A stretch of 15,241 bases of DNA from contig CAIXOZ010000110.1 in assembly GCA_903921295.1 (NCBI GenBank), positions 1 to 15,241 on the forward strand. Direction: 5' to 3'. Below the pieces are notes generated by a model. The model was not told the origin of the DNA, searched no databases, and saw nothing but the letters and a program-made list of their open reading frames with translations. Shown here one piece after another: positions 7,683-14,683 of the stretch. This stretch comes from an uncultured cyanobacterium (GTDB taxonomy: Bacteria; Cyanobacteriota; Cyanobacteriia; PCC-6307; Cyanobiaceae). The first letter of the stretch is position 1. Each line of letters begins with the position of its first letter. Position numbers and translations under genes: made by a program.

Positions 7683-7806
7683 GGCTCTCTGCGGGTGGGG
7701 CTGAGGTTGGAGCCCACGGCTCCCACGGACCCCAGTCATGGCAACGGGATGGGCAGCAATCTGAGGCTCCTGGAACGGCACTGGCCTGCTCGCCTTCAGA
7801 TTGACT

Positions 7807-10182
7807 TCAACATTCTGCCTCAGGCCTGGCCCCCATCCGGCGCGGGATCGCCTGCTCGAAGCAGTCGCGCAGCACCGTCAGGGGCTGATCGAGCCAGAGA
7901 ACACCATCGTGCTGAACCTGAAGATGCTCCTGCTGGAGCACCGTGCCGATCGCCTGGGCCGGGATCGAAGCCGATTCCACCAGAGTCCGCCAGGCGTCAA
8001 GGCTCGCCTGCGGCACCGACACGAGGATCCGCGCCCCTCCCTCAGCAAACAGCAGGCGATCCGGGCGGATGCTGCTGATGGGCAGCGTGATCGCCGCTCC
8101 GAGGCCGGAAGCGATGCACGATTCGGCCAGGGCCACGGCCAGGCCACCATCGCTGAGGTCGTGGGCCGACGCCACCAGGCCTGCAGCGATGGCCTGGCGC
8201 AGAACACCCTGCACCGAACGCTCAAGAACCAGATCAATCTCGGGCGGACGCCCCGTGACGGCACCATGCAACCGCTCCAGATAGCTGCTGCCGGCCAGAC
8301 TCAAACGGGGATCGGCTGACGCTGCACCTGTTTCCAGCGGTACTCCCAACAGCCAGATCGAATCACCGGCGGTACGCCAGCCGCTGCCGCACACATGCTG
8401 CAGATCATGCACCAGGCCCACCATGCCCACGACAGGCGTCGGGTGGATCGGTTGCATGCGGCCGTCGGGCAGGCGGGTCTCGTTGTAGAGCGAAACGTTG
8501 CCTCCGGTGACCGGCGTCTCCAGGGCGGAACAGGCGGCAGAAAGGCCACGGCAGGCCATCGCCAGCTGCCAGTAGCCGGTGGGGGTTTCCGGCGACGGGA
8601 AATTGAGGTTGTCGGTGACGGCCAGAGGCTCAGCACCGACGCAACTGAGATTGCGGGCGGCCTCGACCACAGCAGCCATTCCGCCGCGCTCCGGATCGAG
8701 GGACACCCAACGGTTCGGGCAATCCACCACCGCCGCCACACCACGCCTGGCCGCCGTCAGTGCGCCTTCCCCCCGCTGGGGACGGAGCCGCACCACCGCA
8801 GCATCGGCCCCCCCGGGAGGAACCACCGTATTGGCCTGCACCTGGTGGTCGTACTGGCGGTAGACCCAGCGCTTGGACGCGATGGTGGGGTCATCGAGGA
8901 GCGCCAGCAAGGCCTCATTCCAGCTGGTCGGCTGACCGGCGCGGCTGCCGGTGGCCGGGGTGATGCCCTGGGGACCCGCGCCCGGTAGGGCAGATTCGCT
9001 CCAGCGCCAGTGGGCCTGGATCTCGACCGGCGGTTCGCTGATCAGGTCGTGGCGGTTGATCGGCGTGTCGTCCGCCAGGGCACTGGCGGGCACCTCAGCG
9101 GCCACCGAGCCCTTCTGCAGCACCCGCACCACGTTGTTCTCCAGCACCCGGCCCACCACCGCCGCCTGCAGCCCCCAGCGGGTGAACCGCTGCATCAAGG
9201 CCTGTTCACGACCAGGTTTGACCACGAACAGCATCCGCTCCTGCGATTCGCTCAGCAGGAACTCGTAAGGGGTCATACCGGTCTCCCGGGCGGGCACGCG
9301 ATCGAGATCCAGTTCGATGCCGAGGCCCCCCTTGGCGGCCATCTCCGAGCAGCTGCAGGTGAGACCAGCGGCGCCCATGTCCTGGGCCGCCACAACATCA
9401 CCGGTCTGAAAAGCCTCCAGGCAGGCCTCGATCAGCCCCTTTTCGAGAAAAGGATCGCCCACCTGCACAGCGGGACGATCGTCGAGGGAAGCCTCGGTGA
9501 GCTCAGCGGACGCGAAGCTGGCGCCGCCCATGCCATCGCGACCGGTGGTGCTGCCCACGTAGACCACGGGATAGCCCACGCCCTCAGCGCCGGAGCAGAC
9601 GATGTCCTCGGTTTCCATCAGCCCAAGGGCCATGGCATTCACCAAGGGGTTGCCGGAATAGCTGGCATCGAAGGCCACCTCACCACCGACCGTTGGCACC
9701 CCGACGCAGTTGCCGTAATGGGCAATGCCGGCCACCACGCCCTCCATCAGGCCGACGTTGCGTTCATCCTCCAGGGGACCGAAGCGCAGTGCATTCAGGA
9801 GGGCGATCGGCCGGGCACCCATCGTGAAGATGTCGCGCAGGATGCCACCCACCCCGGTGGCCGCCCCCTGGAACGGCTCCACGGCCGAGGGGTGGTTATG
9901 GCTTTCGATCTTGAAGGCCAGGCGCTGACCCTCGCCGAGATCCACCACACCGGCGTTCTCGCCAGGACCCACCAGGATGCGTGGGCCGGTGGTGGGAAAG
10001 CCCTGCAGCAGGGGCCGGGAATTGCGATAACAGCAGTGCTCCGACCACATCACCCCGAACATGCCGAGCTCGGCGCGGTTGGGGGCGCGGCCGAGCCGAC
10101 GACAGATCTCGTCGAAATCCGCCTGCGAGAGATTTTCCTTTTTGAGGGCCTCGGGCACCGAGTACTCAGGGGAAGCAACCAC
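7807..10182 (-). CDS. purL: Phosphoribosylformylglycinamidine synthase, small-type subunit PurL
   Basis: PurL turns formylglycinamide ribonucleotide into the amidine using ATP and ammonia, the fourth step of purine synthesis. At 791 residues it is the small type, which works with separate PurS and PurQ proteins not present here. Key motifs are LGMFGVMWSEHCCYRNSR (39-56) and FKIESHNHPSAVEP (90-103, with the invariant His96), followed by the glycine-rich QGAATGVGGILRD. Two repeated AIRS-like halves are visible: SHDLSDGGLAVALAESC near the C-terminus and AAQDMGAAGLTCSCSEM in the middle. The start is GTG at 10182; the short lead before PEALKKENLS matches other picocyanobacterial PurL proteins, although no Shine-Dalgarno precedes it. 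The gene lies 57 bp after the PRC-barrel gene and 124 bp before purF, probably in one transcription unit from dnaN. Confidence 0.96.
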   Translation of the reverse strand: MVASPEYSVPEALKKENLSQADFDEICRRLGRAPNRAELGMFGVMWSEHCCYRNSRPLLQGFPTTGPRILVGPGENAGVVDLGEGQRLAFKIESHNHPSAVEPFQGAATGVGGILRDIFTMGARPIALLNALRFGPLEDERNVGLMEGVVAGIAHYGNCVGVPTVGGEVAFDASYSGNPLVNAMALGLMETEDIVCSGAEGVGYPVVYVGSTTGRDGMGGASFASAELTEASLDDRPAVQVGDPFLEKGLIEACLEAFQTGDVVAAQDMGAAGLTCSCSEMAAKGGLGIELDLDRVPARETGMTPYEFLLSESQERMLFVVKPGREQALMQRFTRWGLQAAVVGRVLENNVVRVLQKGSVAAEVPASALADDTPINRHDLISEPPVEIQAHWRWSESALPGAGPQGITPATGSRAGQPTSWNEALLALLDDPTIASKRWVYRQYDHQVQANTVVPPGGADAAVVRLRPQRGEGALTAARRGVAAVVDCPNRWVSLDPERGGMAAVVEAARNLSCVGAEPLAVTDNLNFPSPETPTGYWQLAMACRGLSAACSALETPVTGGNVSLYNETRLPDGRMQPIHPTPVVGMVGLVHDLQHVCGSGWRTAGDSIWLLGVPLETGAASADPRLSLAGSSYLERLHGAVTGRPPEIDLVLERSVQGVLRQAIAAGLVASAHDLSDGGLAVALAESCIASGLGAAITLPISSIRPDRLLFAEGGARILVSVPQASLDAWRTLVESASIPAQAIGTVLQQEHLQVQHDGVLWLDQPLTVLRDCFEQAIPRRMGARPEAEC

Positions 10183-10221
10183 AGGAGGCGGGCAACACCT
10201 GTCCAGTGTGGCTGAGGGTGT

Positions 10222-10230
10222 CCCCCCCCC
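10222..10230. repeat. Nine-base C homopolymer upstream of purL
   Basis: A run of nine C (G on the coding strand) lies in the 57-bp gap between the PRC-barrel gene and purL, about 40 bases before the purL start. It is long for this sequence and could vary by slippage, but nothing shows it affects expression. It sits inside a weak CTGAGG/CCTCAG inverted repeat with no T-run. Confidence 0.4.
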
Positions 10231-10239
10231 TGTCGGGCC

Positions 10240-11163
10240 TCAGATCCAGGGATCCTCGGAATCGCGGCGATCCTGCCGTCCCGAGGTCGACGAACGGTTC
10301 CCGGACCTGGAACGCGACGGACGCTCCCGGTCTGACTGTGCAGCATCGGCCCAGTCCTGACGGTTCAGCCGTGCCGGCCCCTCCCAAGGCTGATCGTCGA
10401 AGCGAGGGTCCGGCAGGTCCCGGCCAAGGTTGCCATCCTCCTCCCAGTCATCGAACAGGGGGTCCTCGAGGGACGGGGGCCGATCCGCTGATCGCGGCTC
10501 CGGCCGGGATGGTTCCTGATCCCAGGGCGACTCCTCCAGCCAGCCCTCCAGCCTGTCCTCCACCTGCTCACCGACCTGCTGGAACTGTTCGCGCCAGCGG
10601 CCGGTCTCCTGATCGAACTGCTCTCGCCATCGGCGGGAGCGTCGCAGAAATTCCTGGCGCACACTCGCCCGCGCCACAGGCAGATCATCGAGCTGCTCAA
10701 GGGCGGTGCGCACCTGACCGGGTTCCTGATCAAGAATCCGGTCCGGGGTGAGGCGCCAGCGGCTGCTTCCAGGAAGCCGTGGGTCGCTCCGGGCGACCAG
10801 GTAATGGGTGATGCGACCGCTGCGCACCTCCACGGCGGCATCCGCAAGATGGCCGAGCCGCTGGCCATGGCGACCGATCAGAGCCGCCTCCAGCAGGGTG
10901 GGAAGCCTTTCGATCGTCTGCTGATCGGTGATGGAGCCATCGCCACGGACCAGCACCTCGAGCTCAGTGATTCCCACCAGCTGATCGAGTCGCCAGGCCA
11001 GCCGCTGGGATCCCAGGGACGAGGGTCTGGAAATCCAGCCCAACAGACGATGCACCGGTGGATGCATCCAGGCCAGGCAGCCGGATCCGTGATCGTCGCC
11101 CTGATCACAGCGAACGCGCCGACGCAGGAGGTCACTCAGCAGCAGCTGTTCGGGCAGGGCCAA
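10240..11163 (-). CDS. PRC-barrel domain protein conserved beside dnaN in picocyanobacteria
   Basis: A 307-residue protein of unknown function. The N-terminal 60% looks like two PRC-barrel modules: residues about 8-75 (LLSDLLRRRVRCD to VRGDGSI) and about 95-145 (GRHGQRLGHLADAAVEVRSG to WRLTPDRI). PRC barrels are small beta domains that bind proteins or RNA. Next comes a charged helix, about 168-212, with RWREQF at 178-183 and again at 189-194, an exact 11-residue period that suggests an amphipathic helix. The tail, about 213-307, is rich in D, E, R, S and P and is probably disordered. The start is TTG at 11163, chosen because LPEQLLLSDLL matches the homologue start and a GAGGG lies 5 bases before it. 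The GAGGG overlaps the dnaN stop, 8 bp upstream, so translation is probably coupled to dnaN. An equivalent gene sits in this slot in Prochlorococcus. Confidence 0.82.
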   Translation of the reverse strand: MALPEQLLLSDLLRRRVRCDQGDDHGSGCLAWMHPPVHRLLGWISRPSSLGSQRLAWRLDQLVGITELEVLVRGDGSITDQQTIERLPTLLEAALIGRHGQRLGHLADAAVEVRSGRITHYLVARSDPRLPGSSRWRLTPDRILDQEPGQVRTALEQLDDLPVARASVRQEFLRRSRRWREQFDQETGRWREQFQQVGEQVEDRLEGWLEESPWDQEPSRPEPRSADRPPSLEDPLFDDWEEDGNLGRDLPDPRFDDQPWEGPARLNRQDWADAAQSDRERPSRSRSGNRSSTSGRQDRRDSEDPWI

Positions 11164-11168
11164 GGCAA

Positions 11169-11173
11169 CCCTC
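11169..11173 (-). promoter_or_regulatory. Ribosome binding site overlapping the dnaN stop
   Basis: On the minus strand GAGGG starts inside the dnaN TGA and ends 5 bases before the TTG of the PRC-barrel gene. This spacing supports the rare TTG start and suggests that ribosomes finishing dnaN restart on the next gene. Confidence 0.65.
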
Positions 11174-12365
11174 AGTTACGGATCTGAACGGGCATCACCA
11201 GGTAGGTGAAGGAGGGGTCGATGGCGTCGGCCTCACGGTCGTAAGGCGCGAGCACCACAGGGGTTGTGGCCGAATTGGCCTGGAGGATCACCGTATCGGC
11301 CACCAGCGCTTTGAGGCCCTCGAGGACGTAGCGGACATTGAAGGCGATCTGCAGATCCTCACCATCCAGACGCAGGGCCGGCAGGGTTTCCTGGCCGCGA
11401 CCCACATCCTGTACATCCGCCTGGATCAACAGGCGCCCCTCACGGCTCTCACTCTGGATGCGCACGACATTGTTGTGCTGGTCCGCGAGCACCGCCACCC
11501 GCTCAAGAGCCGAGAGCAGACCGCGACGATCGACCACCAGGCTGCGACTGAAGCTGGCCGGAACCAACTGGCGGTAGTTGGGGTAGGTGCCTTCCAGGCT
11601 GGGACTGGTGAGCACTTCATTGGCGCACTGAAACACCACCTGACCCCGCTCACAGAACAGGCTCAAGGGTTCGCTGGACTGTCGGCCGGACAGCAGACGT
11701 TCGAGCTCCCGCAGGGAGCGTGCCGGCACGGTGACCGCAAAGGGTTCAGCGCCGTGGGGGGGCTCGAGGCCGTCGCCGGCAGGTTCACTGGCCACAGCAC
11801 CGTGGTTGACCAGATTCAGCACGGCCAGACGATGGCCATCGGTGGCGGCGCATTCGAGGCCCTGGCCGTCGAGCGCAAGATGCACGCCGGTGAGCAGTTG
11901 CTTCGACTCATCACCACTGCTGGCGAACAGGGTGCCGCGCAGGCCCTTGACCAGGGCCTCGACCGCGATCTCGATCGGAGCGCTGTCCTGCTTGAGCGGC
12001 AGATCCGGGAAATCATCGGCCGGCATGCCACGCATCTGGTAGCTGCCGGAAGCACTGACCAGCTCCACCTGCTCCTGATCCGCGGGGCAGATGAGGGTGA
12101 TCGGTGAATCGTTGGAGAGCCTGGAGACGATTTCACCGAACAGGCGCGCCGGCAACGTGATCGCTCCACTGGTTTCCACCTGGGCGCTGATCGAGGTCTG
12201 AATGCCGAGGCTGAGATCAAAGCCGGTGAGGCTGAGCCGCCCGGTCACGGCATCGGCCTGGAGCAGCACATTGGCCAGCACCGGATGGGTCGGTCGACCT
12301 GCCACGGCCCGGCTTACCAGCTGAAGGCTGGCGCTCAGTTCGGTCTGGGAGCAAACCAGCTTCAT
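11172..12365 (-). CDS. dnaN: DNA polymerase III beta subunit (sliding clamp)
   Basis: The 397-residue beta clamp forms a ring dimer on DNA and holds the replicative polymerase. It starts MKLVCSQTELSASLQLVSRA and contains the family segment RPTHPVLANVLL. It has three similar clamp domains (about 1-125, 130-255 and 260-397) and ends in FTYLVMPVQIRN, the family's C-terminal strand. It is slightly longer than E. coli DnaN (366); part of the extra length is a loop around HGAVASEPAGDGLEPPHGAEP in the middle domain. GGAG at 12375-12378 lies 9 bases before the ATG, a usable Shine-Dalgarno. It is the first gene of a likely transcription unit continuing to the PRC-barrel gene, purL and purF, and its upstream region is the 516-bp candidate origin. 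No clear -10/-35 pair is visible in the 100 bp before it. Confidence 0.97.
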   Translation of the reverse strand: MKLVCSQTELSASLQLVSRAVAGRPTHPVLANVLLQADAVTGRLSLTGFDLSLGIQTSISAQVETSGAITLPARLFGEIVSRLSNDSPITLICPADQEQVELVSASGSYQMRGMPADDFPDLPLKQDSAPIEIAVEALVKGLRGTLFASSGDESKQLLTGVHLALDGQGLECAATDGHRLAVLNLVNHGAVASEPAGDGLEPPHGAEPFAVTVPARSLRELERLLSGRQSSEPLSLFCERGQVVFQCANEVLTSPSLEGTYPNYRQLVPASFSRSLVVDRRGLLSALERVAVLADQHNNVVRIQSESREGRLLIQADVQDVGRGQETLPALRLDGEDLQIAFNVRYVLEGLKALVADTVILQANSATTPVVLAPYDREADAIDPSFTYLVMPVQIRN

Positions 12366-12472
12366 GGTCGGCGACTCCGAAAGGAGGGCTCACGGACCTA
12401 CCACGGTTCCATACCGCGTTCCGATCCGCAACATCCCAGCCCCGAACCCAAGACCCGTTTCCCCCAACCGGC

Positions 12473-12516
12473 TTCTCTTTGTTCTTAAGGACTTTTAGAA
12501 AGAAAGAAAAGAAAAA
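12473..12516. other. AT-rich purine/pyrimidine tract, possible DNA unwinding element
   Basis: About 25% G+C over 44 bases, in DNA that is otherwise roughly two-thirds G+C. The right part (12497-12516) is 20 consecutive purines made of A-runs split by single G. Such easily melted, strand-asymmetric DNA is typical of an origin unwinding element; it could instead be an UP-type promoter element for dnaN. Confidence 0.45.
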
Positions 12517-12632
12517 CCGTCGTAGTAGGGGCTGGGGATCCTGAGGGAAAGAGCCCACTACCCAGACCACAGCTGCGTTTGTCTTTACACAGGCCTGGGG
12601 AATGGGTCGGTGAGTCACGGGTCTGTGAGGTG

Positions 12633-12728
12633 TTTTCCACCGTTTCCAGTCCCTGGGGAAAAGGAGGTGTGGTTCTCCTCGCTGTTTTTTCCCCAGGTTT
12701 TCCCGCTCAGAACAAGGGTTTTTCCATC
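12633..12728. promoter_or_regulatory. Cluster of TTTTCC motifs resembling DnaA boxes
   Basis: Five 9-mers lie within 96 bases: TTTTCCACC (12633-12641), TTTTCCCCA on the minus strand (12654-12662), TTTTCCCCA (12687-12695), TTTTCCCGC (12698-12706) and TTTTCCATC (12720-12728). The cyanobacterial DnaA box is close to TTTTCCACA, so the first three match 8 of 9 and the others 7 of 9. A weaker TTTACACAG lies at 12584-12592. None is perfect, so DnaA binding is a hypothesis. Confidence 0.45.
12652..12697. repeat. Perfect 11-bp inverted repeat with related direct copies
   Basis: CCTGGGGAAAA (12652-12662) and TTTTCCCCAGG (12687-12697) are perfect inverted copies around a 24-bp spacer. CCTGGGGAA also occurs in direct orientation at 12594-12602, and the core CTGGGGA at 12532-12538. 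Four related copies in 166 bp form an iteron-like series overlapping the DnaA-box-like motifs. No T-run follows the inverted pair, which argues against a terminator. Confidence 0.6.
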
Positions 12729-12792
12729 TCCCTCAGCAGACGGTTTGTGGCGCGGTGTGACACCGGTTGCGTTCAACAGCCGTATTGGCGTC

Positions 12793-12819
12793 AAAAAAAA
12801 GCCTCCCGATCAGGGAGGC
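12793..12819 (-). terminator. Intrinsic terminator of thrC
   Basis: Read on the minus strand, GCCTCCC, the loop TGATC and GGGAGGC form a perfect 7-bp G+C-rich stem followed at once by eight T. It lies about 63 bases after the thrC stop and points toward dnaN. It should end thrC transcription and insulate the candidate origin and dnaN from read-through. Confidence 0.92.
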
Positions 12820-12881
12820 CTGGCCTCTGCTTCTCAGCCGGTCTGGCGATCGGGATCGCTGTGGCTGTTCGAGATCGTTGC

Positions 12882-13940
12882 TCAGAAGCCCATCACCCGG
12901 GCCACGGTGGCCGTGTCGGGGTCGAGGCCGGTGTGGAAGCGTGAATCGTTGTGTTCGATCGCTGTGGTGGGATCCTTGAGCCCGTTGCCGGTGAGCACAC
13001 AGACCACGGTGGCTCCCTCAGGCACCTCGTCACGCCGTTTGAGCAGTCCGGCCACGGAGGCAGCGCTGGCAGGTTCGCAGAACACCCCCTCGCCACTGCC
13101 AAGGAGCTTGTAGGCCTCGATGATCTCGGCGTCGGTCACCGCCATGAAGCCGCCCTTGCTCTCGGTTCGAGCCCGCAGGGCGTTGTCTTTGTTCACCGGA
13201 TTGCCGATCCGGATCGCCGTCGCGATCGTGTCCGGGTTCTCAACGGTGTTTCCAAGCACCAGAGGCGCCGCACCTGCCGCCTGGAAGCCCATCATCCGTG
13301 GCAGTTTGCGGCTGTGACCAGCCCGTTGGTACTCGTTGAAGCCCATCCAGTAGGCGCTGATGTTGCCGGCATTACCCACGGGGATGCACAACCAGTCAGG
13401 GGCATCGCCCAGGGCATCCACAACCTCAAAGGCAGCGGTTTTCTGGCCCTGCAACCGGTAGGGGTTCACCGAATTCACCAGGGTGATCGGGTACTGGTTG
13501 GCCACCTCCTGCACGATGGCCAGGGCCCGGTCGAAATTCCCCTTCACCGCCAGCACTTCCGCTCCGTAGAGCAGGGCCTGGGCCAGCTTGCCCTGGGCCA
13601 CATAACCATCGGGGATCAGCACAAAGGCGCGCATTCCGCCTCGGCGGGCGTAAGCAGCGGCGGCGGCCGAGGTGTTGCCGGTGCTGGCACAGATCACGGC
13701 TTCCGAGCCCGCCTCCTTGGCCTTGGAGATGGCCATGGTCATGCCCCGGTCCTTGAAGGAGCCTGTCGGGTTGAGTCCGTCGTATTTGAGGAACACCCTG
13801 ACGCCCCGTCCGATCCGTTCGGCGATCACCGGGGCTGGAATCAAGGGTGTGGCCCCCTCGCGCAGCGTGATCACGGGGGTTTTGTCGCTCACCGGCAACC
13901 AACGGCGATACGCCTCGATCAGCCCCGGCCAGTCCTGCAT
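12882..13940 (-). CDS. thrC: Threonine synthase
   Basis: This PLP enzyme converts O-phosphohomoserine to threonine, the last step of the pathway, in the cytosol. The start at 13940 gives 352 residues, the usual length of the B. subtilis-type enzyme, and the N-terminus MQDWPGLIEAYRRWLPV aligns with that family. The PLP lysine is K63 in NPTGSFKDRG. The phosphate-binding and substrate motif ASTGNTSAAAAAYA follows, then PVGNAGNISAYWMGF and the C-terminal VCVLTGNGLKDP. A TTG at 14009 would add 23 unconserved residues; I reject it, although neither start has a good Shine-Dalgarno. A -10-like TAGATT on the minus strand at 14015-14020 could give the gene its own promoter, with weak support. It lies 90 bp after the DUF1400 gene and is followed by a strong terminator. 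Confidence 0.95.
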   Translation of the reverse strand: MQDWPGLIEAYRRWLPVSDKTPVITLREGATPLIPAPVIAERIGRGVRVFLKYDGLNPTGSFKDRGMTMAISKAKEAGSEAVICASTGNTSAAAAAYARRGGMRAFVLIPDGYVAQGKLAQALLYGAEVLAVKGNFDRALAIVQEVANQYPITLVNSVNPYRLQGQKTAAFEVVDALGDAPDWLCIPVGNAGNISAYWMGFNEYQRAGHSRKLPRMMGFQAAGAAPLVLGNTVENPDTIATAIRIGNPVNKDNALRARTESKGGFMAVTDAEIIEAYKLLGSGEGVFCEPASAASVAGLLKRRDEVPEGATVVCVLTGNGLKDPTTAIEHNDSRFHTGLDPDTATVARVMGF

Positions 13941-14030
13941 CGTCGGCCGTTTGCCGCCCAGACGCCGGAGGGAACGGAGCAGTGGCACGGCGTTTGGATG
14001 GTCAGGCAAGGTCGAATCTACGGTCCCGGC

Positions 14031-14603
14031 TCAGGAGGGTCCCTTTCCGCCTGCGGGGCGCAGTCCATCCAGCGGCGATTCGGAGAAGAAACGCACCAGG
14101 TCACCGATGGATCGGGTCCTGCTCATCACCTGCATCAGCGCCGGCAGGTTCACCTCCAGCTCGGCGCTCGGGTAGGCCTTCAGAAAGCTCACCGCGTTGA
14201 TCGATCCATTGCCTTCCGACAGGGCTTCGATCACCGCTGAGCGCAAGGCGGCGACGCCGACATCCCCCGCCTTGAGCGGATAGATGATCATGGCCACCCG
14301 TTGGAGCACCGCTTCGCCGATGCGGGTGGCCATCAAACGACTGACGAGTACCAGCGGCAGGCTCACCGACTGGTTCAGCATCCTCGCCACCTCTTTCGGT
14401 TCCTGTTTGCCGAGTTTCAGAGCTGTGGCCAGTACACCGCGCGCTTCACCGGTGCGGGCCAGGTGATCGAGATCGGCCACAGCGATCGAACGTTCGAAGG
14501 CGCCGCTGACGATCACCACGTTCTCTGCCGCCCGTGCACCGGGGCTGATCAGGCTGAGACCTGCGCCCAGCGCGATCGCCAGAAGGCGCTGCTGACATCG
14601 CAT
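14031..14603 (-). CDS. Secreted DUF1400 protein without a hydrolase domain
   Basis: From the ATG at 14603 this is 190 residues. MRCQQRLLAIALGAGLSLIS is a short signal peptide ending PGARA before AENVVIVSG, so it is exported. The mature part matches my memory of DUF1400: a helical region with FERSIAVADLDHLARTGEA, an LAxALKLGKQEPKEVARMLNQ segment and MIIYPLKAGDVGVAALRSAV. DUF1400 normally precedes an alpha/beta hydrolase domain in cyanobacteria; here the protein ends after DUF1400, at SESPLDGLRP, with no catalytic serine motif. An upstream ATG at 14660 would add 19 residues before the signal peptide and spoil it. A -10-like TAGAGT on the minus strand at 14632-14637 fits transcription starting just before 14603. 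Function unknown. It lies between an AarF-type gene and thrC on the same strand. Confidence 0.78.
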   Translation of the reverse strand: MRCQQRLLAIALGAGLSLISPGARAAENVVIVSGAFERSIAVADLDHLARTGEARGVLATALKLGKQEPKEVARMLNQSVSLPLVLVSRLMATRIGEAVLQRVAMIIYPLKAGDVGVAALRSAVIEALSEGNGSINAVSFLKAYPSAELEVNLPALMQVMSRTRSIGDLVRFFSESPLDGLRPAGGKGPS

Positions 14604-14683
14604 TCGCAGGCTGGGGAAGATTGACCCCGCAACTCTAGACGTGATCAGCGTTCTGGCCATCGGATCGGGCCAACCGGTGCGGT

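Larger units (their letters stand above)
12366..12881. other. 516-bp gene-free region upstream of dnaN, candidate replication origin
   Basis: This is the only stretch over 300 bp without a credible gene. Open frames here lack homologous sequence, normal composition and start signals. From the dnaN side it holds the dnaN leader, an AT-rich purine/pyrimidine tract at 12473-12516, CCTGGGGAA-type repeats, a group of TTTTCC motifs like cyanobacterial DnaA boxes at 12633-12728, and the thrC terminator at 12793-12819. DnaA boxes plus an AT-rich unwinding element beside dnaN is the classic bacterial oriC layout. In several picocyanobacterial genomes the numbering starts at dnaN. dnaA itself is not in the window, as is usual in these organisms. 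This is inference from motif content and position. Confidence 0.55.

Noticed and set aside
12579..13113. Small plus-strand open frames in the thrC-dnaN gap
   Set aside because: They run into antisense thrC, pass through the thrC terminator, and have composition typical of non-coding DNA with no start signals.
14572..14579. HIP1 palindrome GCGATCGC
   Set aside because: Only one copy was noticed in 15 kb, inside the DUF1400 coding sequence; not an enriched repeat here.
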